The notes under the pieces were generated by a model, which was not told the DNA's origin, made no database searches, and saw nothing but the letters and a program-made list of their open reading frames with translations. The position numbers and the translations under genes are program-made. From the NCBI GenBank assembly GCA_000934455.1, contig KN883363.1:191354-219937 (forward strand): a stretch of 28,584 bases of DNA. Direction: 5' to 3'. Shown piece after piece: positions 1 through 8,894 of this stretch. How positions within the stretch are numbered: the first letter of the stretch is position 1; each line of letters opens with the position of its first letter. The stretch is from Apostichopus parvimensis. Its lineage: Eukaryota; Echinodermata; Holothuroidea; Aspidochirotida; Stichopodidae.

Positions 1-389
1 CCCCCCCCGTAATCCCGCCCATGCCAATGAGTATTTCTTCACCTGGAAATGTTTCTGTTAAAATTAACCACATATAACAACAATTGGCCATATTGAAAAG
101 AGAAATATTGACGTTTTGGTCGTTATTGAAAGCAACATTTTAGACTATCCTATGCCAACGAACTGCGTTATTATAAACATTTAATATCGAATATTGACGA
201 AATAACTTGGGGAGGTGGGGGGGGGGGCGGGGGAGTTCACGTGGAAAATTTGAAGGGATAATATATGATCTTATTTTATATTTTAGTAATCGAAATAAGT
301 CAACTACAATAGTCATGCTCGAGATTTATATATTGACAAATTTAGTCGTGCTTATCAAAAGTCGCGTTGTCAATCAAAGGTCATGATTA
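1..389. other. Intergenic or flanking AT-rich DNA with a G-run
   Basis: No gene is recognisable here. The stretch is AT-rich and interrupted by a C-run at the very start (1-8) and a long G-run at about 208-235 (G12 followed by CG5). If the minus-strand exon at 390-507 is real, this would be its 3' UTR and downstream flank. The only poly(A)-like hexamer I see on the minus strand is ATTAAA near 180, which is weak support. Confidence 0.4.
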
Positions 390-507
390 TCATTCATCAA
401 AAGTCATCATGGCATAGTGAATTCCGTTGATATCTGCTTGTAGACCCATAGTGATTGTTTCGGCAACGGCATCAGGATAATCTGATCGAGTCATGCAAGT
501 GCACTGG
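390..507 (-). CDS. Possible terminal exon of an unidentified minus-strand gene
   Basis: On the minus strand an open frame ends in a TGA stop at 390-392. Its last ~35 codons read like normal protein: a mixed, acidic, low-complexity-free C-terminus with the segment DYPDAVAETITMGLQADI followed by NGIHYAMMTFDE. Immediately upstream on that strand is a strongly pyrimidine-rich tract (about 510-580) ending in CTAG, a plausible splice acceptor, which would place the exon start at 507. An alternative acceptor (CCAG) would start it at 503 in phase 0. The codons upstream of the acceptor are low-complexity Leu/Ser/Phe, as expected of a pyrimidine tract misread as protein. I do not recognise the family. 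No further exons of this gene are visible to the right; they could lie beyond the foldback element or not exist. It may be a chance ORF. Confidence 0.3.
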
Positions 508-650
508 CTAGTGAAGAATGGGTAACAAGGCGACAGCAAGAGAGGAAAAAGGGAAAACATTCGGCCGATAGCATGGAGAGGGAGAGAGCTAGATGAAAGA
601 AACATGCCGGAAGTCAGTCAGATCCATATTAAGGGGTTATAAAACGCTTT

Positions 651-793
651 CTGGTCACTAATTCGCCCAACAACCATTTCGCCCAACTGCCATTTCGCCC
701 AACAAGCATGGTCATTTCGCCCAACCATCATGGTCATTTCGCCCAACCAGCATGGTCATTTCGCCCAACCTTGTTGGTCATTTCGACCAATCA
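651..793 (+). repeat. Left arm of foldback element, tandem TTCGCCCAAC units
   Basis: Seven tandem units share the core TTCGCCCAAC. The outer three are short (13-16 bp) and the inner ones are expanded by GCATGG/TCATGG-type spacers to about 22-23 bp. The last unit is degenerate (TTCGACCAATC). The array is the reverse complement of 1192-1312. Confidence 0.75.
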
Positions 794-1191
794 TTTTTTT
801 ACTCATATTCAGTCAGAATAATATCCCTTCATCTATTTCACTAGTTCAATTTGATTTATTTTGTTCTGCTTGATGACTTCGGTCAAGCGTTAATCAATTC
901 CACCAGGCGTTAATGACTGGGTATTGTCCACAGCAGTTAGGTTTTAATCTAGTTCTACATAGTGTTAATCTTATGTTATACAAACAAAGGGGAATCGGTC
1001 TCCATAAAAACCTATCAAACCTAACCCCTTAAACACTGATACATCCTATACCGACTGTAACCACCACTTCAAGTTTCCTTAATATTCGGTTCGTATCCCG
1101 TAACGTTAACAATTCCCGAACGTTTCCTTATTCAATTGTCCACACCAATAGCAGTATCCCCGTCCGTTATATTGAAGTACAATTTTTAATC

Positions 1192-1312
1192 AATGTTGGT
1201 CGAAATAACCAGCAAGGTTGGGCGAAATGACCATGCTGGTTGGGCGAAATGACCAACAGGGTTGGGCGAAATGGTAAGGTTGTTTGAAATGGTTGTTGGG
1301 CGAAGTGACCAG
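1192..1312 (-). repeat. Right arm of foldback element, inverted copy of the left arm
   Basis: Six units of GGTTGGGCGAAATGACC type occur in inverse orientation to 651-793. As in the left arm, the inner end is degenerate (TTGGTCGAAAT) and the outer units are shorter, so the two arms mirror each other in order as well as sequence. One unit is mutated (TTGTTTGAAATGG). Confidence 0.75.
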
Positions 1313-1324
1313 CTTCCTATAAGG

Positions 1325-4300
1325 TAGCATACGCCCATTAAAAGCCCCATTTACTTACACACTAAATCACAAAAGTAATGTGGTCTCTAAGTCTAGATAG
1401 AAGTTTTCACTAGCTAAACGCTACCCATCACCGGATAGCTGACAACTTGGCCTTTCATGGCACCATCAATTTTCCGTATCATGACCGTGTAGATTTTTTG
1501 CTATCCGAGCCGGAAGTTTTCGTCACTTGTAAACAAACCTCTTCACTCAGTGGTAAACAATTTTCCTACGCTGCTCCTGGGAGGCCTTAAAGGGGTCTAA
1601 AATTGCCTCAATTGACCCAATTTTCTCACTACATGTACTTCCATTCATGCTCTTCAACATGCAAGCCACAAAAAACTAGATTATGATTGATAACAGGTCA
1701 AAAAAGATGTTCTCCTTCTGCTTTTTGGCACTTTTCCTGAGATAGGAGAACACTTGGGGCGGATTGATATAGACGCTAATAGGAGTATGCCACCATAAAA
1801 CTCTTTTACGGTTTAACACTGATATTTACAACCCAATTACGTTATCGACGTTCACCAATAAGAGCGTGCATAGTTATCTTCAGTGTATATCAATCTTCTT
1901 CTTTTTTCCCCCTCATCCAATCTTTATTTTGATCACCCTTTTAAATTGCTAATCAATCTTTCTTTTAATATTCATTTTGCGATTGATGCATTAGTTTATT
2001 TGGTTGAGTTAATTGTTTAAGCTGAATATCAAGAACATGAGGGTTGTCATCCAGGTCAGTATACTGCATCACGCTGTTCACTAAGTCGATTTATTGCGTG
2101 GCTATGTAGACAACAGCAAGCTGTGGCATCGATATAGGCCTATAAATTCATCCGTCCTTGAAAATATAAAGGCAATTGTGTTGTACAGATAGACTCTATA
2201 TACGATTTCTGCAATATCTGTCATATTGCAATGTTAAATCATAGTCTCAAGAGGTGATAAGTTTAAGCTCCGGGAGCAAACTTGTAATTTCGCCCTGAGA
2301 AATATATTCAGAAAAGGTGAGCTGAGTTAATCTGGATATTCAAAATTACGATCTGTGAACAGAATGCTTCGATACACCTCATTGTCGGTCGATCTGCACT
2401 GTTAAAAACTAAATTCCGTAACTACTGATAGGTGAAATTTTGACGTAATATTACTGTTGCACGATGCTTGTATAATGTATCAGTTCAAAGTTTAGGTTAA
2501 AAATAACGGGAAACGTTATTTAGCATGTGCATTTATCGTTAGTTAACGTTCATAGCACGTTCTGTAAAATAACAAAAGTTATGAACGTAAAAGTATCGTA
2601 ATACCGTAAATGAACATTCGTTATTCGTTGTAGAATAACAGTTGAAAGCACTTTTAATTGCATAACGTTCAATGGTAAGTATAATGACTTAATATAAAAA
2701 CCCATTTTATCAAACCTTTGTTTGAATGTATACTTGATTACCGTTTTGCACCATTTACCACACATCGGGACACTGTCAATTTTCATATTCATGATTGTAA
2801 AGGCCGTGTATAACCAAATATTTGTCGCATGGTTATATTCTCGCTATGTGATTGAGGTGCAATATCGAATTTGATATGAATACCCATTATTGTGTGTGTC
2901 AGTAATATTTCAATGGTGTAACACGGTATGGAACGTTTCCCCAAGTGAAAAAAACAAGAAACAAACCAAATTAGTTACCCAGTTTCAGAAATTAGAAGTG
3001 CCTTTCAGTGTTATTTGTCAAAAGTACCATTTTGCTTTTGTTATTTAAAAAGTGACTTTTTAATTGTTGAGTAATTGTAAATAAAGCAATTATAAAGCGC
3101 CGTTTTGGTGAAAAGTTACAAAAGAAAATGAAAATTTTAAATCTATTTTGTAGGGCCGTTTTGAGGTGATTTTGCGGCTTCATATCAAATTTACGGGTCT
3201 CACTGCCCTTCTGAGTTGGTCCCTTTCCCTCATCCTCTTCCACTCCGCCTCTGCTCAATGATTCGTCATTTAAACGTTTTTGCACAAAAAGAACGAAAAA
3301 ACAAATGAACATTTCATTACTTTGACTACATCTGTCTCCTATGATATGATACCCCGACTAACTTCACCTGCAGATGAGGCAAGCGTTGTGTGAATGAACA
3401 GGAAGCATCCTAGCATTGTAGTTGTCTTATGTTTAGCTTCCAATTGCCATACATTAATGGTCTGTCAATTTGTGACTGTGTGTCATACACCTTACAGTTC
3501 TACCATCAAGCCGAAGTCTTTTCGAATTGTTTATTTCGTTGAGTCGAAATCGTCGGCTTGCCACTTTCTACATAACCAGGTCAGGATATATGAGTTTTCA
3601 TTCTGGCTATAATGTGGAATCCCAATCATTTATGATCTTCCGGGAAATCATTAAGAATTTTCCCTAAAGTTACATTGATATCGTCGGTTTTAATTGTTTT
3701 ACTATACTGATGCACCTGCCTTTGAGGTTTCGTGGAACTAGTAACTGTTAAATGATGGTACTATTCATTGTGCGTGTATCTTCCTGACAATTGGTTCAAG
3801 ATTATCCATTACCACTTCATTTTCATGGTTGCTTGTATTTTGAGTAAGGGATGGAAGTTAAGGTTTAGGGATTCCTAAGCTAAGGTGACCAGACGTCAGT
3901 GATGATTCCCAGGGATAGTCCCCGGATTTCATTTGCCATCCCCTGATAAAAAGTGTCCCCATATGTTTAGGTCGGCTACCGTCCCAGGAATACCCCAGAA
4001 TTTTTTTTAGTGGTACACAAAAGAGAGCTACCCTAGGTTCAGTCTCTAATAATTTAATAGGGAATAGCCTAGACTAATCCAATGGTTGTTACCTCATAGA
4101 CATCTTCATTACTCTAGACTAATGCATGCATTATGTATGCATGCATACATGAAATAATGTACGAAAGATTTGTTTTTAGAATAATGGAAATAATATCAGC
4201 ATGGAAGAACACCCTATGAAGTCCCATTTGCACATGGTCAAATGGTCCAAACTGAATGGCTTGTAACTTACAGTACACATCAAAATCAGTTTGCTATCCA

Positions 4301-4531
4301 AACCAGTCACATCTCATCTTTAATCGCATCTTGGATATTACCATTTGAGATTGCAAAGCCATGAATTACTCCAGGTTGATATCCCCCCTCCCACCCATCC
4401 CCACCACAGAACCATCCCCTGCTTTAAGCGGCAAAACATTGTACTTAATACAAATGCAGCTTTCAAACAGTATGTGATGAATTTTGTTCTTCTTGCTATG
4501 ACTTTCACTATTGTTGTCTTTGCCTTTATAG
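1325..4531. other. Gene-poor AT-rich region upstream of MTRFR
   Basis: I see no supportable gene here. Open frames on both strands are short, rich in Phe/Ile/Lys/Asn and lack splice context. About 3880-4010 contains a CCC/GGG-rich stretch beginning GGTGACCAGACGTC that looks like an old dispersed repeat. Two adjacent perfect palindromes lie at 4121-4132 and 4133-4150. The MTRFR promoter and any 5' UTR exon must be in this region, but I cannot place them. The first coding exon is preceded by an acceptor-like TATAG, so a 5' UTR intron ending at 4531 is possible. Confidence 0.4.
4121..4150. repeat. Two adjacent perfect palindromes (ATGCAT-based)
   Basis: AATGCATGCATT (4121-4132) is a perfect 12-bp palindrome. 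It is followed directly by an 18-bp perfect palindrome (4133-4150) built from ATGTATGC and its complement. ATGCAT repeats of this kind are common simple sequence, and no function is implied. Confidence 0.6.
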
Positions 4532-4537
4532 GTGGAA

Positions 4538-4707
4538 ATGCCAACTCCCATGGCTATTGCCTTCTTAACTACAGCTGCGAGAATACCAATGGTTAAGTCT
4601 CTTGGAAACCCATGTGGAAAATGTCTGTCTAGTATCACCAGGCAAAAACATTTCCTGGACATGTTTCCTATGTTTGACCTTTATAGCTCAAATGTAATCA
4701 CCTACAG
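4538..4707 (+). CDS. MTRFR: MTRFR coding exon 1 (N-terminus, presumed targeting sequence)
   Basis: The start ATG at 4538 has G at -3, and an in-frame TAG lies at 4529-4531. If the exon is continuous upstream, this is therefore the first possible Met. The sequence before it (TTTATAG) resembles an acceptor, so the transcript may begin in an upstream untranslated exon and the exon would then start at 4532. The exon encodes 56 codons plus two bases (AG) and ends at CAG|GTACTA, phase 2. The joined codon AG+T gives Ser57. This N-terminal stretch is poorly conserved in the family, so its assignment rests on frame and phase continuity. Confidence 0.7.
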
Positions 4708-7135
4708 GTACTATCATATGAAACCATGTTATTTAACATATCTTCTGTACTGTTTGTCTGATAATGGTTGATAAGCAGAGATGTCTGTAAGAAGAGAACA
4801 AATTGACACATGAATCATGTTTTGTGTTTGATTTTCTTGCTTAAAGCTAAAGAAATCATGGCAGTCATGATGCAGTGTGTATCTGTATGTGTGTAAGTGA
4901 TGCTTTTGGCTTATAAACATGATAACTCAACATTCTAAGGTAAGATGGACTTCAAACTTTGTAGCCACCATATGGAGGTCTCAGTTGCTATTGTCTCTTA
5001 GTGAGTACATGAACCCTACCGAAACAAAACGGGTATAATTTCCCTACTCTTTCAATTTTCTAACATTTTATATTTTCATAACAAATCAAGTTATGAAGAT
5101 GAGATTATATATATAATGTTTCCATTTTCCCCTTTTTTCATTCCATTTTAATCTCTTCTGGATGATACAGTAGATCCAAATCGACAACTACCATTAGTGA
5201 TAAACACAGGAGAAAACTGCAGTCACAGTTGCCTGACTTGGAGGAAGATGACCTCGTAGAGAGTTTTGTAAGAGGATCCGGTCCTGGAGGTCAAGCTACG
5301 AATAAAACCAACAATTGCGTGGTAATTAAACATCTTCCGACAGGCATTGTAGTCAAAGTAAGTCTGTCAGTTCAATACATACCTCTATATATAGAGAATC
5401 CAGTCAATAGTTTGTCACTTTTGAACATCATGTGCCAATAGTTTTCTGGGTTTTTTTGCCTTCTTGATAAGAGGGAAGCAAATTATGGGCTTATAAACCC
5501 GGTTCAAATCCTGTTCTAGCCGTACATTTCGTTGCACTTTTCCATCAGTTGTTTATTTACAATTTACCAGTCATTTTTTTGAATTATCCATTTACTTGAA
5601 TATATTGTTTTTAATATCTTCTGTAATATTTCCCTTTTTGAACATATACACAGTGTTTGAACTTTGTTTGGGCTTGCCACCTTGATACAGTGTATAATGC
5701 CATGCAGTGTGTTGAATACTGGTGGGATAGTTGTATCCCCAGTGGAGGTGTACTAATTTACAAATTTATCTGGTGTAACATTCTGACTGTAACAAGAGAG
5801 ACAAGAAGATAGTTTACAGCAAGGAATAAGCTATTGTTTAGTATGTTGGTGTTGTTGTATGTAGAATTAAGACAATCTCCATATAAAGAACAAACTGATC
5901 CCTAATCTATTTATGCTGTACTGGACTACTGAACAGGGAGCACCGTTAGACCTTTTCAAAAACACTTGTGGTGAAGTGTTTCTTCATGGAGTTTCTGACT
6001 CTCCTTATTATTCACAAGTATTTGATGAGTGTATTTAAAAGGTCTCAATGGAGGGGGAGTGGGGGGGGGGGGAAAGTGAAGGCTTTGAGGATGACAGTGA
6101 AAAGCTTGGTTGAAGCTGGAGCATGATTGACCATTAGATATGTGACTTTCTAGGATACTGGTAAACTGGTGACCTTTGACACATTCTTGCATTTCTTGCG
6201 TAGTGTTCTACAGGCAGAACTGATAAATTACCAAATCTGAAATGACAAACCCTTTAACAGCATTGATTATACCTACTTTAGCCCCCTCTTACCTGCCCCT
6301 AGCCAATTTAATACCCTCAATCCACCATCTCAAAATGGACTGAATGATCAAAAGACTATTGTATGCAGGAAAGCCGTCTGCAGTTGCACTTTTCCTCCCA
6401 TGTGAACCCCGTCCCATTCTCTCTTCCTTCATCGCCCTCTTTCAAGAGACAGGAAATGACATGGTGGGAAAGTTAAGGTGGATATGTGCTGATCAGTTCC
6501 TCAGACTGAATGTAATATCATGGAAACACTTGAGCATAATTTTTGGAATCCTTTCAAAATTTCAGTATTAAACCAATCAGTTTTCTTTACTGGAAAAAAA
6601 GTTATGCATAATTATGACAATCTGTGTTGGTAAGTAAATCGTCTTCAACTTCGTTTTCTCCTCTTTACATATCAATGAAAGTGTTTCAGTGTTTGGTCAT
6701 GGTTTCTTCAGTGCTCTGTTGTGTTCATAATCTATGTCGACTCTATAAATGTTTCATTCAAAAACTGGAAAAATTTCTTCAGCTCTGTTTGACCTCTTAC
6801 ATCGGCTATTCGTTTAATTAGATCAAAAGCATTTATTATCTCCAAGTTTTAGCCATTTCGCATTTCATACAATACTTCTTTTTTTTCCCCTTCAATTTTC
6901 CCATCAGTGTCATCAGACTCGCTCTCAGTCCGAGAACCAAAAGATCGCCCGAGTTCTCCTGAAGGAGAAGCTAGACCTTTATCACAATGGAGAAAACAGC
7001 ATCTTTGAGCTACAGAAGAAAGAAGAAATGAAGAAGAAGATGGAGAAGAAGAGAAAAACAAAAATAAAACTTGAGAAACTGAAATCCTTGAAGGCAACTT
7101 TAAAGGAAGATGAATCATCTGAAGAACCACCATGA
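4538..7135 (+). CDS. MTRFR: Mitochondrial translation release factor in rescue (C12orf65-like), complete, 3 coding exons
   Basis: The spliced reading frame is 4538-4707, 5171-5357 and 6908-7135, 194 residues against 166 in human. The diagnostic region is [18 protein letters not shown] with the catalytic GGQ at residues 96-98, followed by [10 protein letters not shown] and [18 protein letters not shown]. This matches the vertebrate C12orf65 segment almost residue for residue. A long Lys/Glu-rich basic helix and tail (about residues 140-190) follows, as in the family. The N-terminus has scattered Arg/Lys and few acidic residues up to about residue 40, compatible with a mitochondrial presequence. 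From family knowledge, the protein belongs to the GGQ release-factor class without codon-recognition domains. It acts on stalled mitochondrial large subunits to hydrolyse peptidyl-tRNA, with MTRES1 as partner. Junctions are GT..AG: intron 1 in phase 2 and intron 2 in phase 0, the latter between VVK and CHQTR. Identity is secure; the N-terminal exon is less certain. Confidence 0.93.
4708..5170 (+). other. MTRFR intron 1
   Basis: The 463-bp intron has donor CAG|GTACTA, acceptor ATACAG|TAG and a T-rich stretch before the acceptor. It contains nothing else I recognise. Confidence 0.7.
5171..5357 (+). CDS. MTRFR: MTRFR coding exon 2 (GGQ catalytic domain)
   Basis: The exon starts with the third base of codon 57 and carries codons 58-119. 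A Lys/Arg-rich linker ([12 protein letters not shown]) leads into [20 protein letters not shown] and then [21 protein letters not shown]. The GGQ loop and the adjacent invariant Asn/Lys/Thr are intact, so the catalytic site looks functional. The donor is AAA|GTAAGT, phase 0. Confidence 0.93.
5358..6907 (+). other. MTRFR intron 2
   Basis: This 1.55-kb intron has donor GTAAGT and acceptor CCCATCAG after a TTTTTTTCCCC tract. It holds a tRNA B-box-like motif (5509-5519) and a G-run near 6052-6072. The remaining open frames on both strands have no homology I recognise and no splice context. Confidence 0.75.
5445..5525 (+). repeat. Possible tRNA-derived SINE relic (B-box only)
   Basis: GGTTCAAATCC at about 5510 matches the pol III B-box / tRNA T-loop consensus exactly. 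It is followed about 9 bases later by CTAGCCG, resembling the 3' acceptor strand of a tRNA. I cannot find a matching 5' acceptor strand or a clear A-box upstream, and the T-stem has mismatches. At best this is a decayed tRNA-like or SINE head, and it may be coincidence. Confidence 0.22.
6908..7135 (+). CDS. MTRFR: MTRFR coding exon 3 (basic C-terminal extension)
   Basis: The exon encodes residues 120-194 and a TGA stop at 7133-7135. It opens with [20 protein letters not shown], which corresponds to the family's CHQTRS..(N/Q)RK.AR.IL.EK segment. [20 protein letters not shown] and a run of Lys/Arg/Glu follow, as expected for the basic helical tail that contacts the ribosome in GGQ-type rescue factors. 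The coding strand is extremely purine-rich, so the opposite strand reads as spurious Ser/Phe-rich frames. Confidence 0.92.
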   Translation, partial: CHQTRSQSENQKIARVLLKEKLDLYHNGENSIFELQKKEEMKKKMEKKRKTKIKLEKLKSLKATLKEDESSEEPP

Positions 7136-7605
7136 GGAAAAATGATTAAATCTAGGAGAATTATTCTAGGCAAATTTGAGGAACAAGTCAGTCAAGCAAC
7201 GTTTCCAGATAAAGAAAATGGTGTCATAATAGCGCATTTTCTTTGGTGGTTGTGGAGGAAAGAGGTAGTGGCAGGGGAGGGGAGATGAGTGTGGTTTAAT
7301 TCTTTTTCTTTTCAGATTTGCCTGGGTGCCAGATCAATCACAATACTTGCCCCAGCTGGATAAATAAGGTAGCATGCAGTTACAAACAAGGCCCATGGCA
7401 TGTAATGTATCTAGACCTATCCAACATACACCTTTTAAGAGTTAATTAAAAGTACAAATTATTCTAATTAACTTCTTTTCTTTGGTTCACAAAATTGGTT
7501 CCAAGTCTCAGTCGCATTGTCAAATATATTTTTTTTTCACAAGATAATGACAGTTATTGATTTAACATATCAGCTGGGACTTCAATAAATGAAGTTAATT
7601 AAAGC
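7136..7605 (+). other. Probable MTRFR 3' UTR
   Basis: This sequence between the stop codon and the first canonical AATAAA downstream has no coding potential. A purine-rich G tract lies at about 7255-7290. The end position is inferred from the poly(A) signal. Confidence 0.5.
7584..7589 (+). terminator. Candidate MTRFR poly(A) signal
   Basis: AATAAA lies about 450 bp after the stop codon and is followed by T/TG-rich sequence at 7605-7645. It is the first canonical hexamer after the stop, although an earlier ATTAAA near 7445 is an alternative. Confidence 0.5.
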
Positions 7606-8096
7606 ATGTTGATATCTATTCTTTCATTGTTCTATCTTCTCAGTGCTTGCCGAGATCTTTTCCCCAAACTTGAATTTTATGTGTAGTGTTGGAGATTAGA
7701 TCATTCATAATTGTTAATGGAATATGTTGAAATGATGAAAACTAGCAGGTGTTTTGAGAGTTTACTAATTAATATTCGGTGCAACATTTGCTCTAAAAGT
7801 TACCTGTTTGGTTTACCCAATTTTGTAGGGAATGGAGGTTGAATTTTGTTTAATGCCGTCCATAGGATAACAGCTAAGACTTGTCAATTTATCAAATTGG
7901 TATCTGACACTCCCGGAGTACTGAAACATGACCAGGGGAGAAAAATTCTCATCCCACTTCTCATCTTTACCCCACCCTTTCCCCCAACCAATCACCCACC
8001 TACTTTGTACTTCCCATATCTGAATGGTGTTAAATCAGCAAAAATTCTACTAGAGGACATAAACGCCAACCAAAGTATGAGTAAGAGTACAAGATA
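7606..8096. other. Intergenic sequence between MTRFR and the LINE remnant
   Basis: No gene is recognised. A C-rich stretch at about 7965-8000 accounts for the longer proline-rich frames here. If the LINE insert retained a 3' UTR or tail it would lie in this part, but I cannot delimit it. Confidence 0.4.
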
Positions 8097-8340
8097 TTAG
8101 ATAACAAAACAAGAGTTAGTAAGCTTGTGTTTGAAACAGTCTAGACTAGGTGCATGCACAATGTCTGATGGCAAAGCATTCCAATCTTTTAAGGTGCGGG
8201 GGAAGAAGGAATATTTATATAAATTATTTCTAGCATAGGGAACCTGGAAGTTAAGATCATGTTTATTTCTTGTGTAAACACTTTGTTGGGATTAGATTAC
8301 TGGTGTTATTGATTTTATAAAGCATTTGTAGCCATAGTGT
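8097..8340 (-). mobile_element. Truncated, frameshifted LINE fragment (CR1/Jockey-type ORF2 C-terminus)
   Basis: Translating the minus strand gives NLYKYSFFPRTLKDWNALP followed by SDIVHAPSLDCFKHKL, with a stop at 8097-8099. This is the hallmark end of the reverse-transcriptase ORF in CR1/Jockey-like non-LTR retrotransposons (family pattern: YK.SFFPRTI.DWN.LP..IV.A.SL..FK..L). Upstream on the same strand RNKHDLNFQVPYARN is the usual preceding segment. Further up, QMLYKINNTSNLIPTK lies in another frame, so the copy carries a frameshift near 8260-8290. Only about 80 codons survive. The catalytic RT core is absent, which is typical of a 5'-truncated insertion. It is dead and was not counted as a host gene. 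Confidence 0.8.
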
Positions 8341-8569
8341 TAAAAAAGTATACCTTAATAATGCCTATTTGCAAACTGCACCCACTTTAAATCTCAAATG
8401 AATATAATTTTTTTTTGTGCGAAATTCGCCAAGCCATTTGATTCAATCGATCAGATCCACAATTGTAGAGAATTCATAATGAAATAGCGTCCTCAATTTG
8501 GCTGCAGATTTGCTGACCTCGTGACCTAAATCTTGAAAGAAGCTGTACTTGCAGTAGTAGTACATTACA

Positions 8570-8894
8570 GCGAAGTGCTACAATGCATGCATGCGATCGT
8601 GTGCTGATGTATAGTGTAGTGTATCCCCGTATATCTCATGTATACGGGTACGATACAACACGTACATCGATGGTACGCGTTGTCAAGTGTACACAAACCG
8701 TTTAGTCTGTACGCTTACACCGGTGACCATCGATGCTGTTAAAATCATTCCTTTCTGCATCTGTACATCTTAATCAGCTGAAGCCTTACTTGGCTGGATC
8801 ATAAAGTGGTTTAGAAGGTTGACTGTAACATACAGTGAATTATTTTGTTGTCGATGAAAATCTTCGTCCAGAAAAGCCTCTAATTTGCTTGAGA
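8570..8894 (+). promoter_or_regulatory. Presumed UNC119 promoter and 5' UTR, with dyads
   Basis: The 300 bp before the UNC119 start are richer in CpG than the flanks (CGATCG, TACGCG, ACCGGTGACC). They contain two exact dyads: CCCGTATA (8626-8633) with TATACGGG (8641-8648), and CATCGATGGT (8665-8674) with ACCATCGATG (8726-8735). There is no canonical TATA box at a convincing distance. An in-frame stop at 8826-8828 bounds the UNC119 frame, so the coding start is inside this exon. The transcription start cannot be fixed from sequence alone. Confidence 0.4.
8854..8883 (+). other. Short upstream ORF in UNC119 5' UTR
   Basis: An ATG at 8854 in the +1 frame relative to UNC119 opens a nine-codon frame that stops at TAA 8881-8883, 11 nt before the UNC119 start. 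If the 5' UTR extends upstream of 8854, ribosomes would meet this uORF first. That could dampen UNC119 translation, but only if the transcript includes it. Confidence 0.45.

Larger units (their letters stand above)
634..1324. mobile_element. Foldback/MITE-like element with long inverted-repeat arms
   Basis: Two arms of opposite orientation flank about 400 bp of non-coding spacer. The left arm (about 651-793) holds seven tandem copies of a ~13-23 bp unit with core CATTTCGCCCAACC. The right arm (about 1192-1312) holds six copies of its reverse complement, GGTTGGGCGAAATG. The outermost parts also pair: CTGGTCACT with TTCGCCCAACAACCATTT at the left end matches the reverse complement of the right end apart from a 2-bp difference. 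A looser match (TTATA near 637 and 1318) suggests the termini lie at about 634 and 1324. This is the architecture of foldback elements: long subrepeat-built terminal inverted repeats and no transposase. No target-site duplication is obvious and the spacer has no open reading frame, so it would be non-autonomous. The family is not identified. Confidence 0.65.

Noticed and set aside
2992..3312. 106-codon minus-strand frame with an acidic KRLNDESLSRGGVEEDEGKG segment
   Set aside because: Part of it looks protein-like, but it continues into Phe/Ile/Lys-rich AT sequence with no splice sites or homology I can recognise.
4338..4662. Minus-strand frames opposite MTRFR exon 1
   Set aside because: They are antisense shadows of the exon and a pyrimidine-rich acceptor tract.
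6849..7173. Ser/Phe-rich minus-strand frames at the end of MTRFR
   Set aside because: They are the complement of the Lys/Glu-rich MTRFR exon 3.
8835..8894. N-terminal extension of UNC119 starting at 8835
   Set aside because: The codon at 8835 is GTG. The first in-frame ATG is 8895, with a good -3 A, and the extension does not resemble UNC119 N-termini.
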